From assembly GCF_021026095.1 (NCBI RefSeq), contig NZ_JAJNCU010000008.1, positions 244,497 through 308,496 of the forward strand: a stretch of DNA of 64,000 nucleotides, written 5' to 3'. This document shows positions 1 to 7,977 of this stretch, piece after piece (position 1 is the first letter of the stretch; each line of letters begins with the position of its first letter). The DNA is from Salinicoccus halitifaciens. Lineage in GTDB: Bacteria > Bacillota > Bacilli > Staphylococcales > Salinicoccaceae. The notes beneath the pieces were generated by a model that saw only the letters and a list, made by a program, of their open reading frames with translations, made no database searches and was not told the DNA's origin. The position numbers were made by a program, and so were the translations under genes.

Positions 1-115
1 AGACCTCCAGTGCCTCCAGGTCCTTATGGAGCTGGTAAAATCCGGATTCATCCCTTTTCGTCACTTCATTATTAAGTTCAATGTGATTGTACTTCTTCTC
101 GTCCAATACTTTCAT
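1..115 (-). CDS. nrdE: Ribonucleotide reductase class Ib large subunit, N-terminal fragment
   Basis: Only the first 38 or so codons lie in the window; the gene runs off the left edge. The start is the ATG at 115-113, and the peptide begins [18 protein letters not shown], which I recognise as the conserved start of staphylococcal NrdE, the catalytic alpha subunit that reduces ribonucleotides to deoxyribonucleotides with the NrdF dimanganese/diiron radical subunit. It overlaps the 3' end of nrdI by 38 nt in a different frame, so the two genes should be co-transcribed and translationally coupled. No active-site cysteine is visible because the fragment is too short. Confidence 0.88.
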   Translation of the reverse strand, partial: MKVLDEKKYNHIELNNEVTKRDESGFYQLHKDLEALEV

Positions 116-482
116 TAAAACTCCCTACTTTCTCTTTAAATGATTCTCTGTCTTTTTCCGAGCCGTGTAATTCAAATTTCATCAGCAGCGGCACACGGTA
201 CTGTTCCCGGATATGCTCACCCGCTTTGGCAAAATTGCTCCCCCAGTTGCGGTTGCCGCTAGACGCCACGGCCAGCAGACCGGCATGGTTCACCTGAAGA
301 AAACTTTCAACGGGGTCCGGCACGCCGCCGAAGCCGTAAGTGCTGGTCACCAGTACAAAGGGTTCTGAAATCTTATCATTTTTGTTTGCTTCAGTAATCT
401 CGTATAATTCATACTGTGCTTCCAGATTTGAGCCTTTTATGAACCGTCTGACGTTACCGGTCATGGAATAGAATGCAATCAT
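78..482 (-). CDS. nrdI: NrdI flavodoxin-like maturase of class Ib ribonucleotide reductase
   Basis: NrdI is a small FMN protein that supplies the oxidant for assembly of the Mn(III)2-tyrosyl radical in NrdF. The product (134 aa from the chosen start) shows the flavodoxin-type N-terminus [12 protein letters not shown], the loop [13 protein letters not shown] and the family signature [16 protein letters not shown]. An open frame extends to an ATG at 494, but a purine-rich ribosome site (AAGGGGG, 495-501) touches that codon. The ATG at 482, or the GTG at 485, has proper spacing and matches the usual NrdI N-terminus ([11 protein letters not shown]), so I chose 482. nrdE follows with an overlap. 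Upstream lie LexA-type and NrdR-type boxes. Confidence 0.93.
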   Translation of the reverse strand: MIAFYSMTGNVRRFIKGSNLEAQYELYEITEANKNDKISEPFVLVTSTYGFGGVPDPVESFLQVNHAGLLAVASSGNRNWGSNFAKAGEHIREQYRVPLLMKFELHGSEKDRESFKEKVGSFNESIGREEVQSH

Positions 483-532
483 CACACCGTCCATCCCCCT
501 TCACAATCATACTACCCTGAAAACAAAGAAAA

Positions 533-546
533 CGAACATACGTTCG
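533..546 (-). promoter_or_regulatory. LexA (SOS) box upstream of nrdI
   Basis: CGAACATACGTTCG is a perfect CGAAC-N4-GTTCG palindrome, the Gram-positive LexA/DinR operator consensus. It lies about 50 nt upstream of the nrdI start, where a bound repressor would block transcription of nrdIE. Its sequence is seen directly; SOS control of the reductase is inferred. Confidence 0.75.
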
Positions 547-599
547 AATGTCTTCAGCCGTCTGTATGTTTTATCCAGACATCACATTATTAGTGTATA

Positions 600-615
600 C
601 CACAATATATGGTGC
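600..615 (-). promoter_or_regulatory. NrdR box, distal copy A (partial match)
   Basis: The site around CACAATATATGGTG matches the NrdR consensus acaCwAtATaTwgtgt at about 13 of 16 positions. It lies 32 bp, three helical turns, from a better match at 632-647. A pair of boxes at that spacing is the usual layout for NrdR, the nucleotide-sensing repressor of ribonucleotide reductase operons. Confidence 0.65.
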
Positions 616-631
616 CCCAAAATATTTTCAC

Positions 632-647
632 ACACTATATATTGTTT
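632..647 (-). promoter_or_regulatory. NrdR box, copy B (strong match)
   Basis: ACACTATATATTGTTT matches the NrdR consensus acaCwAtATaTwgtgt at 15 of 16 positions. With the copy at 600-615 it forms the tandem pair expected upstream of nrdIEF. This region also falls in a spurious 77-codon open frame on the + strand. The rest of 495-867 holds no gene that I can support; a TGATA-N5-TATCA palindrome lies at 763-777. Confidence 0.72.
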
Positions 648-867
648 TGTTAGTTTTATCTTGCCATAAAGAAATTTATTTATCAATGGAAAAATTTCCT
701 TATTTCATTAAGTTTCATGGCGTAATTTACACCCGGAATTCAGCTAAGCACTGGTGCGGCTATGATATACTGTATCAGTAAATATTTAATATTTTTTTTA
801 AGGTTTTTAATTCCCCTTTTTTTATTGAAATTTAATGCAAACTTAAAATAAGGAGTTCTGATCTGCA

Positions 868-1725
868 ATGAGCAACACTACAAAAGGCATCATCGCGCTG
901 CTTATATCATCGCTGGGCTTCAGCCTGATGGCCTTCTTCGTCAAGTACAGCGGCGACCTGCCGACCGTACAGAAAACGTTCTTCAGAAATTTCATATCCA
1001 TGGGGATTGCTCTTGCCTTCGTCATCTATTACAAGGAGAAACTCTTCGGCCATAAGGAGAACCAGGGGCTGCTGCTCCTCCGGTCCACCCTCGGACTTGC
1101 CGGTGTGCTTTTGAATTTCTATGTGATCGACCGCATGGTGCTGAGTGATGCCGAGATCCTGAATAAGATGAGCCCGTTTTTCACGATCCTTCTGTGTGCG
1201 ATCTTCCTCAAGGAATACATAAGGAGATACCAGATGAGCTCCATCATCATCGCCCTTGCCGGGGCCGTCTTCATCATCAAGCCCTCAATGTCGAGTGATA
1301 CCATCTATGCGCTGCTCGGACTGCTCGGTGCTTTGATGGCTGCCGGTGCATATACGGTCTTAAGGGTGCTCGGCAGCCGTGAGAGGTTCTATACGGTCGT
1401 ATTTTACTTCTCCGCATTCTCAACAGTGGCGCTGCTGCCGTTTTTCATCTACCAGTATGAGCCGATGACCTTCGACCAGTGGATCATGCTCATACTTGCC
1501 GGCATATTTGCAGCGTTCGGCCAGTTCGGCCTGACGATCGCCTACAGTTTCGCACCGGCCAGGGAAATATCGATATTCTTCTACTCGACCATCATTTTCA
1601 CGGCCCTGCTCAGCATCTTCATATTGGGCGAGGTGCCGGATGCCCTGTCCTTCATCGGCTATTTCATCATATTCGGGGCAAGCTATTATATGTATATGAA
1701 GAACCGCAGGCCGAAAGAGGCCTGA
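868..1725 (+). CDS. DMT-superfamily (EamA-type) membrane transporter
   Basis: The 285-aa product is very hydrophobic and has about ten predicted membrane segments arranged as two EamA-like repeats, the normal size for drug/metabolite exporters of the inner membrane. The conserved features include an early LISSLGFSLMAFFVK segment and the glutamate/proline-containing ends of each half (for example ILGEVPDALSFIG). The substrate cannot be read from the sequence; relatives export metabolites, amino acids or nucleosides. An AAGGAG ribosome site lies at 850-855, about 12 nt before the ATG. The gene is alone on the + strand, divergent from nrdI and convergent with recQ, and is followed by a hairpin terminator. 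Confidence 0.85.
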   Translation: MSNTTKGIIALLISSLGFSLMAFFVKYSGDLPTVQKTFFRNFISMGIALAFVIYYKEKLFGHKENQGLLLLRSTLGLAGVLLNFYVIDRMVLSDAEILNKMSPFFTILLCAIFLKEYIRRYQMSSIIIALAGAVFIIKPSMSSDTIYALLGLLGALMAAGAYTVLRVLGSRERFYTVVFYFSAFSTVALLPFFIYQYEPMTFDQWIMLILAGIFAAFGQFGLTIAYSFAPAREISIFFYSTIIFTALLSIFILGEVPDALSFIGYFIIFGASYYMYMKNRRPKEA

Positions 1726-1748
1726 GAGGTGGCTGCATCCATTAAAAT

Positions 1749-1784
1749 GACGATCAATCCATTGGAATTGATCGTCGTTTTTTT
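1749..1784 (+). terminator. Rho-independent terminator after the EamA gene
   Basis: Inverted repeat GACGATCAAT / ATTGATCGTC with an 8-nt loop, followed by a run of seven T. It sits between the convergent EamA and recQ genes and may act for both. Confidence 0.85.
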
Positions 1785-1789
1785 ATTTT

Positions 1790-3610
1790 TTAAGTGGGGA
1801 TTCCCTTTTTCCCCTCTATTTTGTAGGCATCCTGTTTTTCCTTGTGCTGTTTGATGATCTTCAAAAAGTGCGGGCAGTAGTGCTTCAGCTTATAATTGCC
1901 GACACCGTCGATCTTTATCATGTCCTGTTTGGACACGGGCATCTTTTTGGCAAATTCTTTTAATGTCGCATCGGTGAATATGCTGCCCGGCTCCAGCCCG
2001 CGTTTTTTTGCGAGCGCCGCCCTTTTGCCGACAAGCTTCTGATACAATTTCTCATTGGGCGAGGAAGCGGTGGAGATCTCCACCTTCTCTTTGAGCTGCT
2101 TGCGGAAAGGTACGGTATAGATATCGGCCTCACCCGACAGCACTTCCCGGCTCTTCTCCACCAGCCGGAGGTGCTGGTCTTCGTGATGGAGGTACCCGCT
2201 CAGAATCAGTTCATCCAGAATATGATGGACCTCCCCGGTCAGATAACTGGACATGCTGCCGAAATGAGGGGACTGGTCCAAAGCGTCCGAAATGACATCC
2301 TCGCTGCGTTCCCCCCTCAGCACCTGGATGATATGTTCTTTTGTCAGGGAGGGTCCGGTATGACGGATCAGCTCCAGCACCGCCGCCGCCTCCTCTTTCA
2401 TATTGTAGGTGCGTTCTGTGCTCAGACAGTTCCCGCAGCGGCCGCATGAAGTCACATATTCATCCGCATCAAAATATTTCACCATGAAGCTCATCAGGCA
2501 TTTCGATGTGCGGTTGTACTGGATCATCTTATCCAGTTTGCTGCGCATATGATCTTTATGCTGCTCGGACCCGTTTGATCGGTCGATGAAGAACTGGTGC
2601 AGGTTCACATCACGCTGACTGGAGAGGAGGATGCATTCACTGATCCTCCCATCACGGCCGGCACGGCCGATTTCCTGATAATAGCTCTCAAGGTCGCCCG
2701 GCAGATTATGATGGATGATGAAGCGGATATCCGGCTTGTCGATCCCCATGCCGAAAGCATTTGTCGCGACGACGACCGGGACGTCACCGGTCAGGAATGC
2801 ATGCTGGTTGACATCCCGCTCCTTTTTGCCGAGGCCGCCGTGGTAGATCACATTATTTACACCATGGTCGGCCAGGTAGGCTGAAATCTTTTCGACTTCG
2901 GCCCTTGTGGCCGCATAGACGATGCCTGAAACATCCCCGCGTTCCTCGATGTAGGAAAGTATGAACTGATCCCGCTGGTACGTCTTGTTCACCGATAAAT
3001 GCAGATTATCGCGTTTGATGCTGGAAAGCACCACATTTTCATCACAGATGTCCAGAAGCTCCTGTATATTCTCCTGCACCTCTTCGGTCGCCGTCGCCGT
3101 CAGGGCGACGAAAGCCGCATCCGGTATCAGTGCATTGATCGTCGGAATGACCTCCTGGTAGCTCGGCCTGAAATCATGACCCCATTTGGAGATGCAGTGC
3201 GCTTCGTCAAAGGCGACGAGCGGTATGTCCAGCTTTCCGACAAACTCGCGGAACTCATCGTTGTTGAAGCGTTCGGGCGCCACGTATAAAAATTTATACC
3301 GGCCTTCGAGCCCCTCCCTCATGATGCGTTCCTCATCTTTTTTCTTCAATGTGGAATTCAAATATTCCGCAGGAATGCCCATCTGCTTAAGGTTTCCGAC
3401 CTGATCCTTCATCAAGGAGATCAATGGCGATATGACAAGGGTCACGCCTTCGGCCTGCAGGCCCGGCACCTGGAAACACAGTGATTTCCCCGACCCGGTC
3501 GGTAAAACGCCAAGGGTGTTCGCGCCACTGTTTACAGCCTCGATGATCTGACGCTGTTTGGGCCTGAATGTCTTGAATCCAAAGTATTTTTTCAATGTCA
3601 TCTCTATCAT
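1790..3610 (-). CDS. recQ: ATP-dependent DNA helicase RecQ
   Basis: RecQ unwinds DNA 3'-5' in recombination and fork repair. The 606-aa protein has the full set of superfamily 2 motifs: Walker A PTGSGKS (about 37-43), DEAH box (135-138), TATAT motif (about 171) and the arginine-finger motif QEIGRAGRDGR (312-322). A RecQ-C-terminal zinc site has cysteines at about 371, 389, 392 and 395 (CGRCGNC). A winged-helix region follows, then an HRDC-type C-terminal domain (FAKKMPVSKQDMIKIDGVG). The length is normal for bacterial RecQ. A basic tail ends the protein. It is monocistronic as far as can be seen, convergent with the EamA gene, and about 135 bp downstream of the pab-pxp operon end. Confidence 0.95.
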   Translation of the reverse strand: MIEMTLKKYFGFKTFRPKQRQIIEAVNSGANTLGVLPTGSGKSLCFQVPGLQAEGVTLVISPLISLMKDQVGNLKQMGIPAEYLNSTLKKKDEERIMREGLEGRYKFLYVAPERFNNDEFREFVGKLDIPLVAFDEAHCISKWGHDFRPSYQEVIPTINALIPDAAFVALTATATEEVQENIQELLDICDENVVLSSIKRDNLHLSVNKTYQRDQFILSYIEERGDVSGIVYAATRAEVEKISAYLADHGVNNVIYHGGLGKKERDVNQHAFLTGDVPVVVATNAFGMGIDKPDIRFIIHHNLPGDLESYYQEIGRAGRDGRISECILLSSQRDVNLHQFFIDRSNGSEQHKDHMRSKLDKMIQYNRTSKCLMSFMVKYFDADEYVTSCGRCGNCLSTERTYNMKEEAAAVLELIRHTGPSLTKEHIIQVLRGERSEDVISDALDQSPHFGSMSSYLTGEVHHILDELILSGYLHHEDQHLRLVEKSREVLSGEADIYTVPFRKQLKEKVEISTASSPNEKLYQKLVGKRAALAKKRGLEPGSIFTDATLKEFAKKMPVSKQDMIKIDGVGNYKLKHYCPHFLKIIKQHKEKQDAYKIEGKKGIPT

Positions 3611-3709
3611 AACTTCATCCCACCGTTTAAAGCCTGATTTTCACAATAATTAATGATATACATTATACATGATTTCCGGGTTCTTTTGTTGGATTAATCA
3701 TCATTTAAA

Positions 3710-3742
3710 AAATAAAAACATCTGGAAATACTCCAGATGTTC
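3710..3742 (-). terminator. Terminator of the pabA-pxpC operon
   Basis: On the minus strand an AACATCTGGA / TCCAGATGTT hairpin with a short loop is followed by TTTATTTTTT, directly after the AHS2 gene stop codon. Confidence 0.85.
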
Positions 3743-3746
3743 CGCT

Positions 3747-4688
3747 TTACATTTTTTCCTTGACCAGTTCTTTTGATAATTTGTAATCGATCGCTTTGAA
3801 AAGGCTCTTCACCCACAGGTCCTGGGCATATAAATTCGCGTGTGCGTCACCACAATCGATCACTTTGAATTTCAGCCTGGACCCCGCCCGCTTCTGCGAC
3901 AATTTATGCATATGATACGACGGTATCGTGCCGATATGTTCAGCCGTCGTCGCCTGATTGAAGTCATTCAGTGCAAGTATCGGTGCGCCGTCCGCCAGAT
4001 ACAGCCCGCCTTTGATGCCGGGATGCACGATGTTCGAAGGTGCCGGAGTGATTTTCTTACCCGTCAGGTGCAGCGATACCCTGTTCTTCTCTTTTGAGAC
4101 GGTGAATTCCGCATTTTCCAGCATTTCATACACTTCATCGCTGACGTCCGGACGCCTCACGAGATGGAACAAGTCTGAGATGTATATCTCAACGAGTGAA
4201 TAGATGTCCACGCCCCAGTTCACCATATTCTTATTGCGGAGCATATTGAACAGTTCATCATGCCGGACGGTATAATCCCGGCGCATCACCACTTCATCCC
4301 CCGATTTCAGGATGTTGGATCCCTCGGCTTCGATGCCGCCCGCCACCGCCAGATAAATCCTGTTGCCCCTCGGGGTATCCACGAATTCCAAAACATCACC
4401 GCGGTCGAAAAAGTAAATCCTGTTCGGATGGACCGGCTGGCCATTGCAGCGCCCGACGAATTCCGCACCTGAAAATGCAATGATCGTCGGCTCTGTGAAC
4501 TTGATAGTTGCCGGCCTCACCGTCATCTCGATGGTCAGGTCGTCCGCCGCGTTTCCGACAAGCTGGTTCGCCAGCTGATGTGCAAGTCTGTCACATGCAC
4601 CGTTATATTCGCTTCCTCTTGATGAAGGTCTTTTATCCAAGCTTTGAACGATTGAAAACAGGCCGCTGTCCTGAATGATTAAACTCAC
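3747..4688 (-). CDS. PxpC/KipA-family carboxyltransferase-like protein (AHS2 domain)
   Basis: The 313-aa protein covers one AHS2 domain (allophanate hydrolase subunit 2 fold; 5-oxoprolinase subunit C, KipA and urea-amidolyase family). Visible family features are the N-terminal SGLFSIVQSLDKRPSSRGSEYNGACD, the IEMT strand, and the late GGLYLADGAPILALNDFNQATTAEHIG stretch. Canonical members carry variants of QDxGR and GG(Y/R)P in these places, so this is a divergent member. In other bacteria the partners PxpB (AHS1) and PxpA (LamB/YcsF) form an ATP-dependent 5-oxoprolinase; here a short AHS1-like gene overlaps by 4 nt and no PxpA is visible. The exact substrate is therefore open: 5-oxoproline, another lactam, or a regulatory role as in KipI-KipA. 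Confidence 0.8.
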   Translation of the reverse strand: MSLIIQDSGLFSIVQSLDKRPSSRGSEYNGACDRLAHQLANQLVGNAADDLTIEMTVRPATIKFTEPTIIAFSGAEFVGRCNGQPVHPNRIYFFDRGDVLEFVDTPRGNRIYLAVAGGIEAEGSNILKSGDEVVMRRDYTVRHDELFNMLRNKNMVNWGVDIYSLVEIYISDLFHLVRRPDVSDEVYEMLENAEFTVSKEKNRVSLHLTGKKITPAPSNIVHPGIKGGLYLADGAPILALNDFNQATTAEHIGTIPSYHMHKLSQKRAGSRLKFKVIDCGDAHANLYAQDLWVKSLFKAIDYKLSKELVKEKM

Positions 4689-4942
4689 TTTAAAAACCCC
4701 TTCTCAATTAGAAAATTGCGTGCTTCCTCCACCACGATATCACAAGGTTCAATCGTATTGTGGGCTTCCATGATCGTCACGGGTTCGTACATGAAAGTCA
4801 ATGTATGCTCGGTCGTGATCATCTCGTTCAGATATACATGTTCCGTCTTATTGAATGCATTGTTCAGACGTTCGAGCACAGCCGCGTCGATCACTTCATT
4901 CTGCTGATATGTAACCGCACGGTCACCATTGGCAAAAAACAT
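4685..4942 (-). CDS. Short AHS1-like (PxpB/KipI N-terminal type) protein
   Basis: This is an 85-aa protein with a good ribosome site (GGAGGG, 6 nt before the ATG), ending in an ATGA overlap with the AHS2 gene. Its start, FFANGDRAVTYQQNEVIDAAVLERLNNAF, and the later TTEHTLTFMYEP resemble the first domain of AHS1/KipI proteins (typical pattern GD.A..v.f...i....n.....l). Full AHS1 proteins are above 200 aa, so this one keeps only the N-terminal third and lacks the cyclophilin-like core. The assignment rests on context plus weak similarity. It may be a reduced partner subunit of the AHS2 protein or a remnant that is still translated. Confidence 0.55.
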   Translation of the reverse strand: MFFANGDRAVTYQQNEVIDAAVLERLNNAFNKTEHVYLNEMITTEHTLTFMYEPVTIMEAHNTIEPCDIVVEEARNFLIEKGFLK

Positions 4943-4959
4943 CTTCGTCCCTCCAGAAA

Positions 4960-5169
4960 TTAATTATTATAGAAAAAGTCCAGTTCCCCGGCTGCGAATC
5001 CGGTGATATTGGTCATGATGAAATAAACGATCATCATCGCTGCGATCAGACCGACAAAGCCGACCAGTACACCAATCATCTTAAGGTTATTTTCAATTAG
5101 ATATGTTACGACAAAATGTGTGAATAGTACGATACCGATCAGCAGCAGTATCAGCAAAAAAGTTAACAT
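4960..5169 (-). CDS. Small two-segment membrane protein of unknown function
   Basis: The 69-aa product has two hydrophobic segments (about residues 2-23 and 30-54), separated by a short polar stretch ENNLKM, and a polar C-terminus rich in aromatic residues. It is preceded by an AGAGGTGA ribosome site lying inside the end of pabBC, 4 nt after whose stop codon it begins. It therefore belongs to the pabA-pabBC-AHS operon. I do not recognise the family and nothing in the sequence suggests a catalytic role. Reality is supported by spacing and ribosome site. Confidence 0.7.
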   Translation of the reverse strand: MLTFLLILLLIGIVLFTHFVVTYLIENNLKMIGVLVGFVGLIAAMMIVYFIMTNITGFAAGELDFFYNN

Positions 5170-5173
5170 CTTT

Positions 5174-6874
5174 TCACCTCTGTATTGTTAGTCTGATCTT
5201 CAGCCAACCACGGACACTATTAATCATATGGACGGAAATCCGGCCTGCTTCGTACTTCTCGATGAAGTCATCCACGATGTAATCTTTCTCAGTGACCTTT
5301 CCCTCATCCAGCAGGGTCCGCCTCATCACACCGTTCAAAATACCGGTATTTAAAGATGGCGTGAAGTACTCCCCTTCCTCCTGGATGACGAGATTGCCTA
5401 TATTGAACTCTGTCAGCTGTCGTTTTTCATTATAGTATAAAACGATCTTGAAATCATCGTCCGGTATTTTGTAATGATACCTCACTGTCGTCTTATTCTC
5501 AATGAATTCCGGTACCCCGGACATCGGTTCCTGATGCAGCAGGGCGCGGGCAGCCCCTTCATCCGATATGGGTGCATGGGAAATCTTCAGGTCCCCGTGC
5601 TGATCCTGCGTCACCCGGAGCTTATACAGGCCGTCCATCAGAACGCGGGATTCCACATAATGACGGACTTTGCCGGTGAAGTCCGCCGGTTTGAAATTGA
5701 AATTTTCAGCTGATGACCGGAGCCGTGCTGCATGAGTGTCGATGCGCGCGACAACCCCGTCTTCAAGTCGCATCGACTCGATCAGTTCAAACTGGGCATT
5801 TTTCAAAAAGGCCGTCTTCGCAACGATCTCATCATATTCCGAAGCCGGTATGGAATCATATGTGATGCCGCCGCCTGCACCGTATACGTACTCTCCGCCG
5901 TCGATGTAAAGTGTCCTGATGGGTACATTGAAAACCATTTCCCCGCCCGGATACATTATGCCGAGTGTACCGCAGTAATATTTTCTTTCCGTCGCCTCAA
6001 GGGCATTGATGATGTTCATCGTCGACGTTTTGGGCGCTCCGGTGATCGAGCCGCACGGGAACAGACCCGCCATTATATCGTTGATGCCCGCGCCCTCCTT
6101 CAGTTCCGCTTCGACGGTGGACGTCATCTGGAAGACGGTCGCATATTCTTCTATTGTGAAAAGTGCCGGCACGCTGACACTGTTTTTGGCAGCCACCTTT
6201 GAAATGTCATTCCTGAGCAGATCCACGATCATCACATTTTCCGCCATATCCTTCTTAGATTCTTTCAGGAACATGCGGTTCTCTTCATCCTCGGACCGGC
6301 TTCGGCCCCGCGGTGCCGTCCCCTTCATGGGACGGGTCCTGATCGTCCTGTCTGCATCCACCTCAAAGAACAACTCAGGTGAGCAGCTGATGATCTGCTC
6401 GTCCCCATATTCGATGTACATGGCGTAGTCCCCGTTGTTTGAAGACATCAGCGTTTCGAATAAAGTGTGCCCGTCCCCGCGGAACTTCCCTTTCAGTCTG
6501 GTTGTATAGTTGACCTGGTATGTGTGGCCGTCGCGGATATATTCCCTGACCTGCTCGATGTTTTGAATGATCTCATCACGGGATTGCGTGAACTCCGGCT
6601 CGGTCATCTCATATGCCCCGGCCTCCCGTGCGCCCATGAACGTCGCATGGTCGCATTCATCTTCAAACACTCCGATGATGAACTGTTCCCCCTCAGGGGC
6701 GAAGGATTCGTACGTCACCGCACTGATTACATAATATCCGTCGTTCATGTAAGCTTCGGCTGCCGCCAGTGCCTCGTCCAGACGATGTGTCTTTTCGGTC
6801 ATCGTCCGGACAGGATCGATGAAGTACAAATCCCGGACTTCTGAATTTCTTTTGAATTTCGAATGTACGTGCAC
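5174..6874 (-). CDS. pabB: Bifunctional aminodeoxychorismate synthase component I / PabC-like lyase fusion
   Basis: The N-terminal part (to about residue 375) is a chorismate-binding domain. It contains YQVNYTTRLKGKF, SCSPELFFE, RTRPMKGTAPRGRS, DLLRNDISKVA and the PCGSITGAPK signature, as in PabB/TrpE. The C-terminal about 190 residues look like the PLP-dependent aminotransferase class IV fold of 4-amino-4-deoxychorismate lyase (LYKLRVTQDQHG, TEFNIGNLVIQ, GILNGVMRRTLLDEG). The product therefore converts chorismate plus ammonia from PabA to aminodeoxychorismate, then to p-aminobenzoate and pyruvate for folate. At 566 aa the length fits known PabBC fusions. It lies 2 nt after pabA. Confidence 0.9.
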   Translation of the reverse strand: MHVHSKFKRNSEVRDLYFIDPVRTMTEKTHRLDEALAAAEAYMNDGYYVISAVTYESFAPEGEQFIIGVFEDECDHATFMGAREAGAYEMTEPEFTQSRDEIIQNIEQVREYIRDGHTYQVNYTTRLKGKFRGDGHTLFETLMSSNNGDYAMYIEYGDEQIISCSPELFFEVDADRTIRTRPMKGTAPRGRSRSEDEENRMFLKESKKDMAENVMIVDLLRNDISKVAAKNSVSVPALFTIEEYATVFQMTSTVEAELKEGAGINDIMAGLFPCGSITGAPKTSTMNIINALEATERKYYCGTLGIMYPGGEMVFNVPIRTLYIDGGEYVYGAGGGITYDSIPASEYDEIVAKTAFLKNAQFELIESMRLEDGVVARIDTHAARLRSSAENFNFKPADFTGKVRHYVESRVLMDGLYKLRVTQDQHGDLKISHAPISDEGAARALLHQEPMSGVPEFIENKTTVRYHYKIPDDDFKIVLYYNEKRQLTEFNIGNLVIQEEGEYFTPSLNTGILNGVMRRTLLDEGKVTEKDYIVDDFIEKYEAGRISVHMINSVRGWLKIRLTIQR

Positions 6875-6876
6875 TG

Positions 6877-7455
6877 TCAGGCCTCCAATGCTATCTTGAT
6901 AAAATTGAATAACTGCTTCCTGCCATCCGAAGAGAGGATGGCCTCAGGGTGATACTGGACCCCGTAAATCGGATGCTTCACATGCTGGATCGCCATGTTC
7001 ACACCGTCATCGGATTTTGCGGTGACCTTGAATTCACTGCTTTCCCCCGCACACACCAGTGAGTGGTACCGTGTCACGGTGAGCGGCATGCCCACATCTT
7101 CAAATATGAATTCGCCCGTATGGGAAATCTCATACGTATGGCCGTGGACCGGACGTTCCCCGCGGACGACCTCGCCCCCGGCCATATGCCACAGCATCTG
7201 GTGCCCGAGACAGATGCCGAATATCGGCAGCCGGCCCCAGTGCCGCGAGACAAAATCAATCACATCCTGCCTGTCGGCGGGATGTGATGGTCCAGGTGAA
7301 ATGATGATGCCGATGATGTTGTCCGCTCCCGGTGAAACTTCGTGCAAGAGATCCGGGGTCCTCACCATGATCTCCACACCGTAGGGATTGGATTCCATGT
7401 AATGCACGAGATTATATGTGAATGAATCGTAATTATCTATCATAAGTATCTTCAT
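6877..7455 (-). CDS. pabA: Aminodeoxychorismate synthase glutaminase subunit
   Basis: This 192-aa class I glutamine amidotransferase has the N-terminal signature MIDNYDSFTYNLVHY, the oxyanion strand SPGPSHP, the nucleophile in FGICLGHQ (Cys82) and the HPE pair His169/Glu171 in YHPEAIL. It hydrolyses glutamine and channels ammonia to the PabB domain encoded immediately downstream; the same subunit type can also serve anthranilate synthase, but no trp genes are near. It heads the operon pabA-pabBC-orf69-AHS1-AHS2. Confidence 0.93.
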   Translation of the reverse strand: MKILMIDNYDSFTYNLVHYMESNPYGVEIMVRTPDLLHEVSPGADNIIGIIISPGPSHPADRQDVIDFVSRHWGRLPIFGICLGHQMLWHMAGGEVVRGERPVHGHTYEISHTGEFIFEDVGMPLTVTRYHSLVCAGESSEFKVTAKSDDGVNMAIQHVKHPIYGVQYHPEAILSSDGRKQLFNFIKIALEA

Positions 7456-7567
7456 AATTTTTCAGTATGTCCTTTTGTTTTTCTACATTTTAGCATATGT
7501 TCAATGATTTTATCGTTTGAAAAGGGCATCCGGCCATTTTCAGAATTATTTTAAATGTAACAATGAG

Positions 7568-7592
7568 GGTTAAAACTCATCTCAGGGGGTAT
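7568..7592 (+). promoter_or_regulatory. SigB-type promoter of the GlsB/YeaQ-like gene
   Basis: GGTTAA (7568-7573), a 13-nt spacer, then GGGTAT (7587-7592) closely match the staphylococcal/Bacillus SigB consensus GTTTAA-N12-15-GGGTAT. It lies about 60 nt upstream of the start codon of a gene family that is typically stress induced. Confidence 0.75.
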
Positions 7593-7651
7593 CTTATTTC
7601 TAGATAGATCAATATAAAGTATTTCATATTTATTTTAAGGAGGACTTCAAA

Positions 7652-7933
7652 ATGGGTTGGATTATAACTCTAATAGTCGGCGGACTGATCGGCTGGGCTG
7701 CAGGAGCAATTTTAGGCAAGGATGTTCCTTTCGGCATTATCGGCAACATCATTGCCGGGCTGGTTGGTGCCTCCATCGGTAACGCACTCGGACTCGGTAT
7801 CGGACCGGAAATCGGCGGTGTCAGCATCATCGGCGGACTGATCGGTGCCATCATTCTTATTCTTGTGATTTCTTTGATACTCAAAGCATTCAGTAAAGAT
7901 AAGTCTGCAAAAGATGCCAACAGAAGAAGATAA
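7652..7933 (+). CDS. GlsB/YeaQ/YmgE-family stress membrane protein
   Basis: The 93-aa product has three hydrophobic segments and the glycine-rich repeats of the transglycosylase-associated protein family: GWIITLIVGGLIGWAAGAILGKD, IGNIIAGLVGASIGNALGL and ISIIGGLIGAIILI-type stretches. Members sit in the cytoplasmic membrane and are induced by general stress; the biochemical role is unknown. An AAGGAGG ribosome site precedes the ATG. A SigB-type promoter lies upstream and a hairpin terminator follows, so the gene is a single stress-controlled unit. A short basic tail (KDKSAKDANRRR) is probably cytoplasmic. Confidence 0.9.
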   Translation: MGWIITLIVGGLIGWAAGAILGKDVPFGIIGNIIAGLVGASIGNALGLGIGPEIGGVSIIGGLIGAIILILVISLILKAFSKDKSAKDANRRR

Positions 7934-7947
7934 TTTGAAGATGACTA

Positions 7948-7977
7948 AAACCTGAGCGCCTTTGGCCTCAGGTTTTA
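7948..7977. terminator. Hairpin terminator between convergent genes
   Basis: AACCTGAG / CTCAGGTT inverted repeat followed by TTTTATTT on the + strand; it closes the stress membrane protein gene and overlaps the end of the opposing gene. Confidence 0.75.

Noticed and set aside
548-781. 77-codon open frame on the + strand upstream of the EamA gene
   Set aside because: It covers the NrdR boxes, has no ribosome site and resembles no protein; it is a chance frame in a control region.
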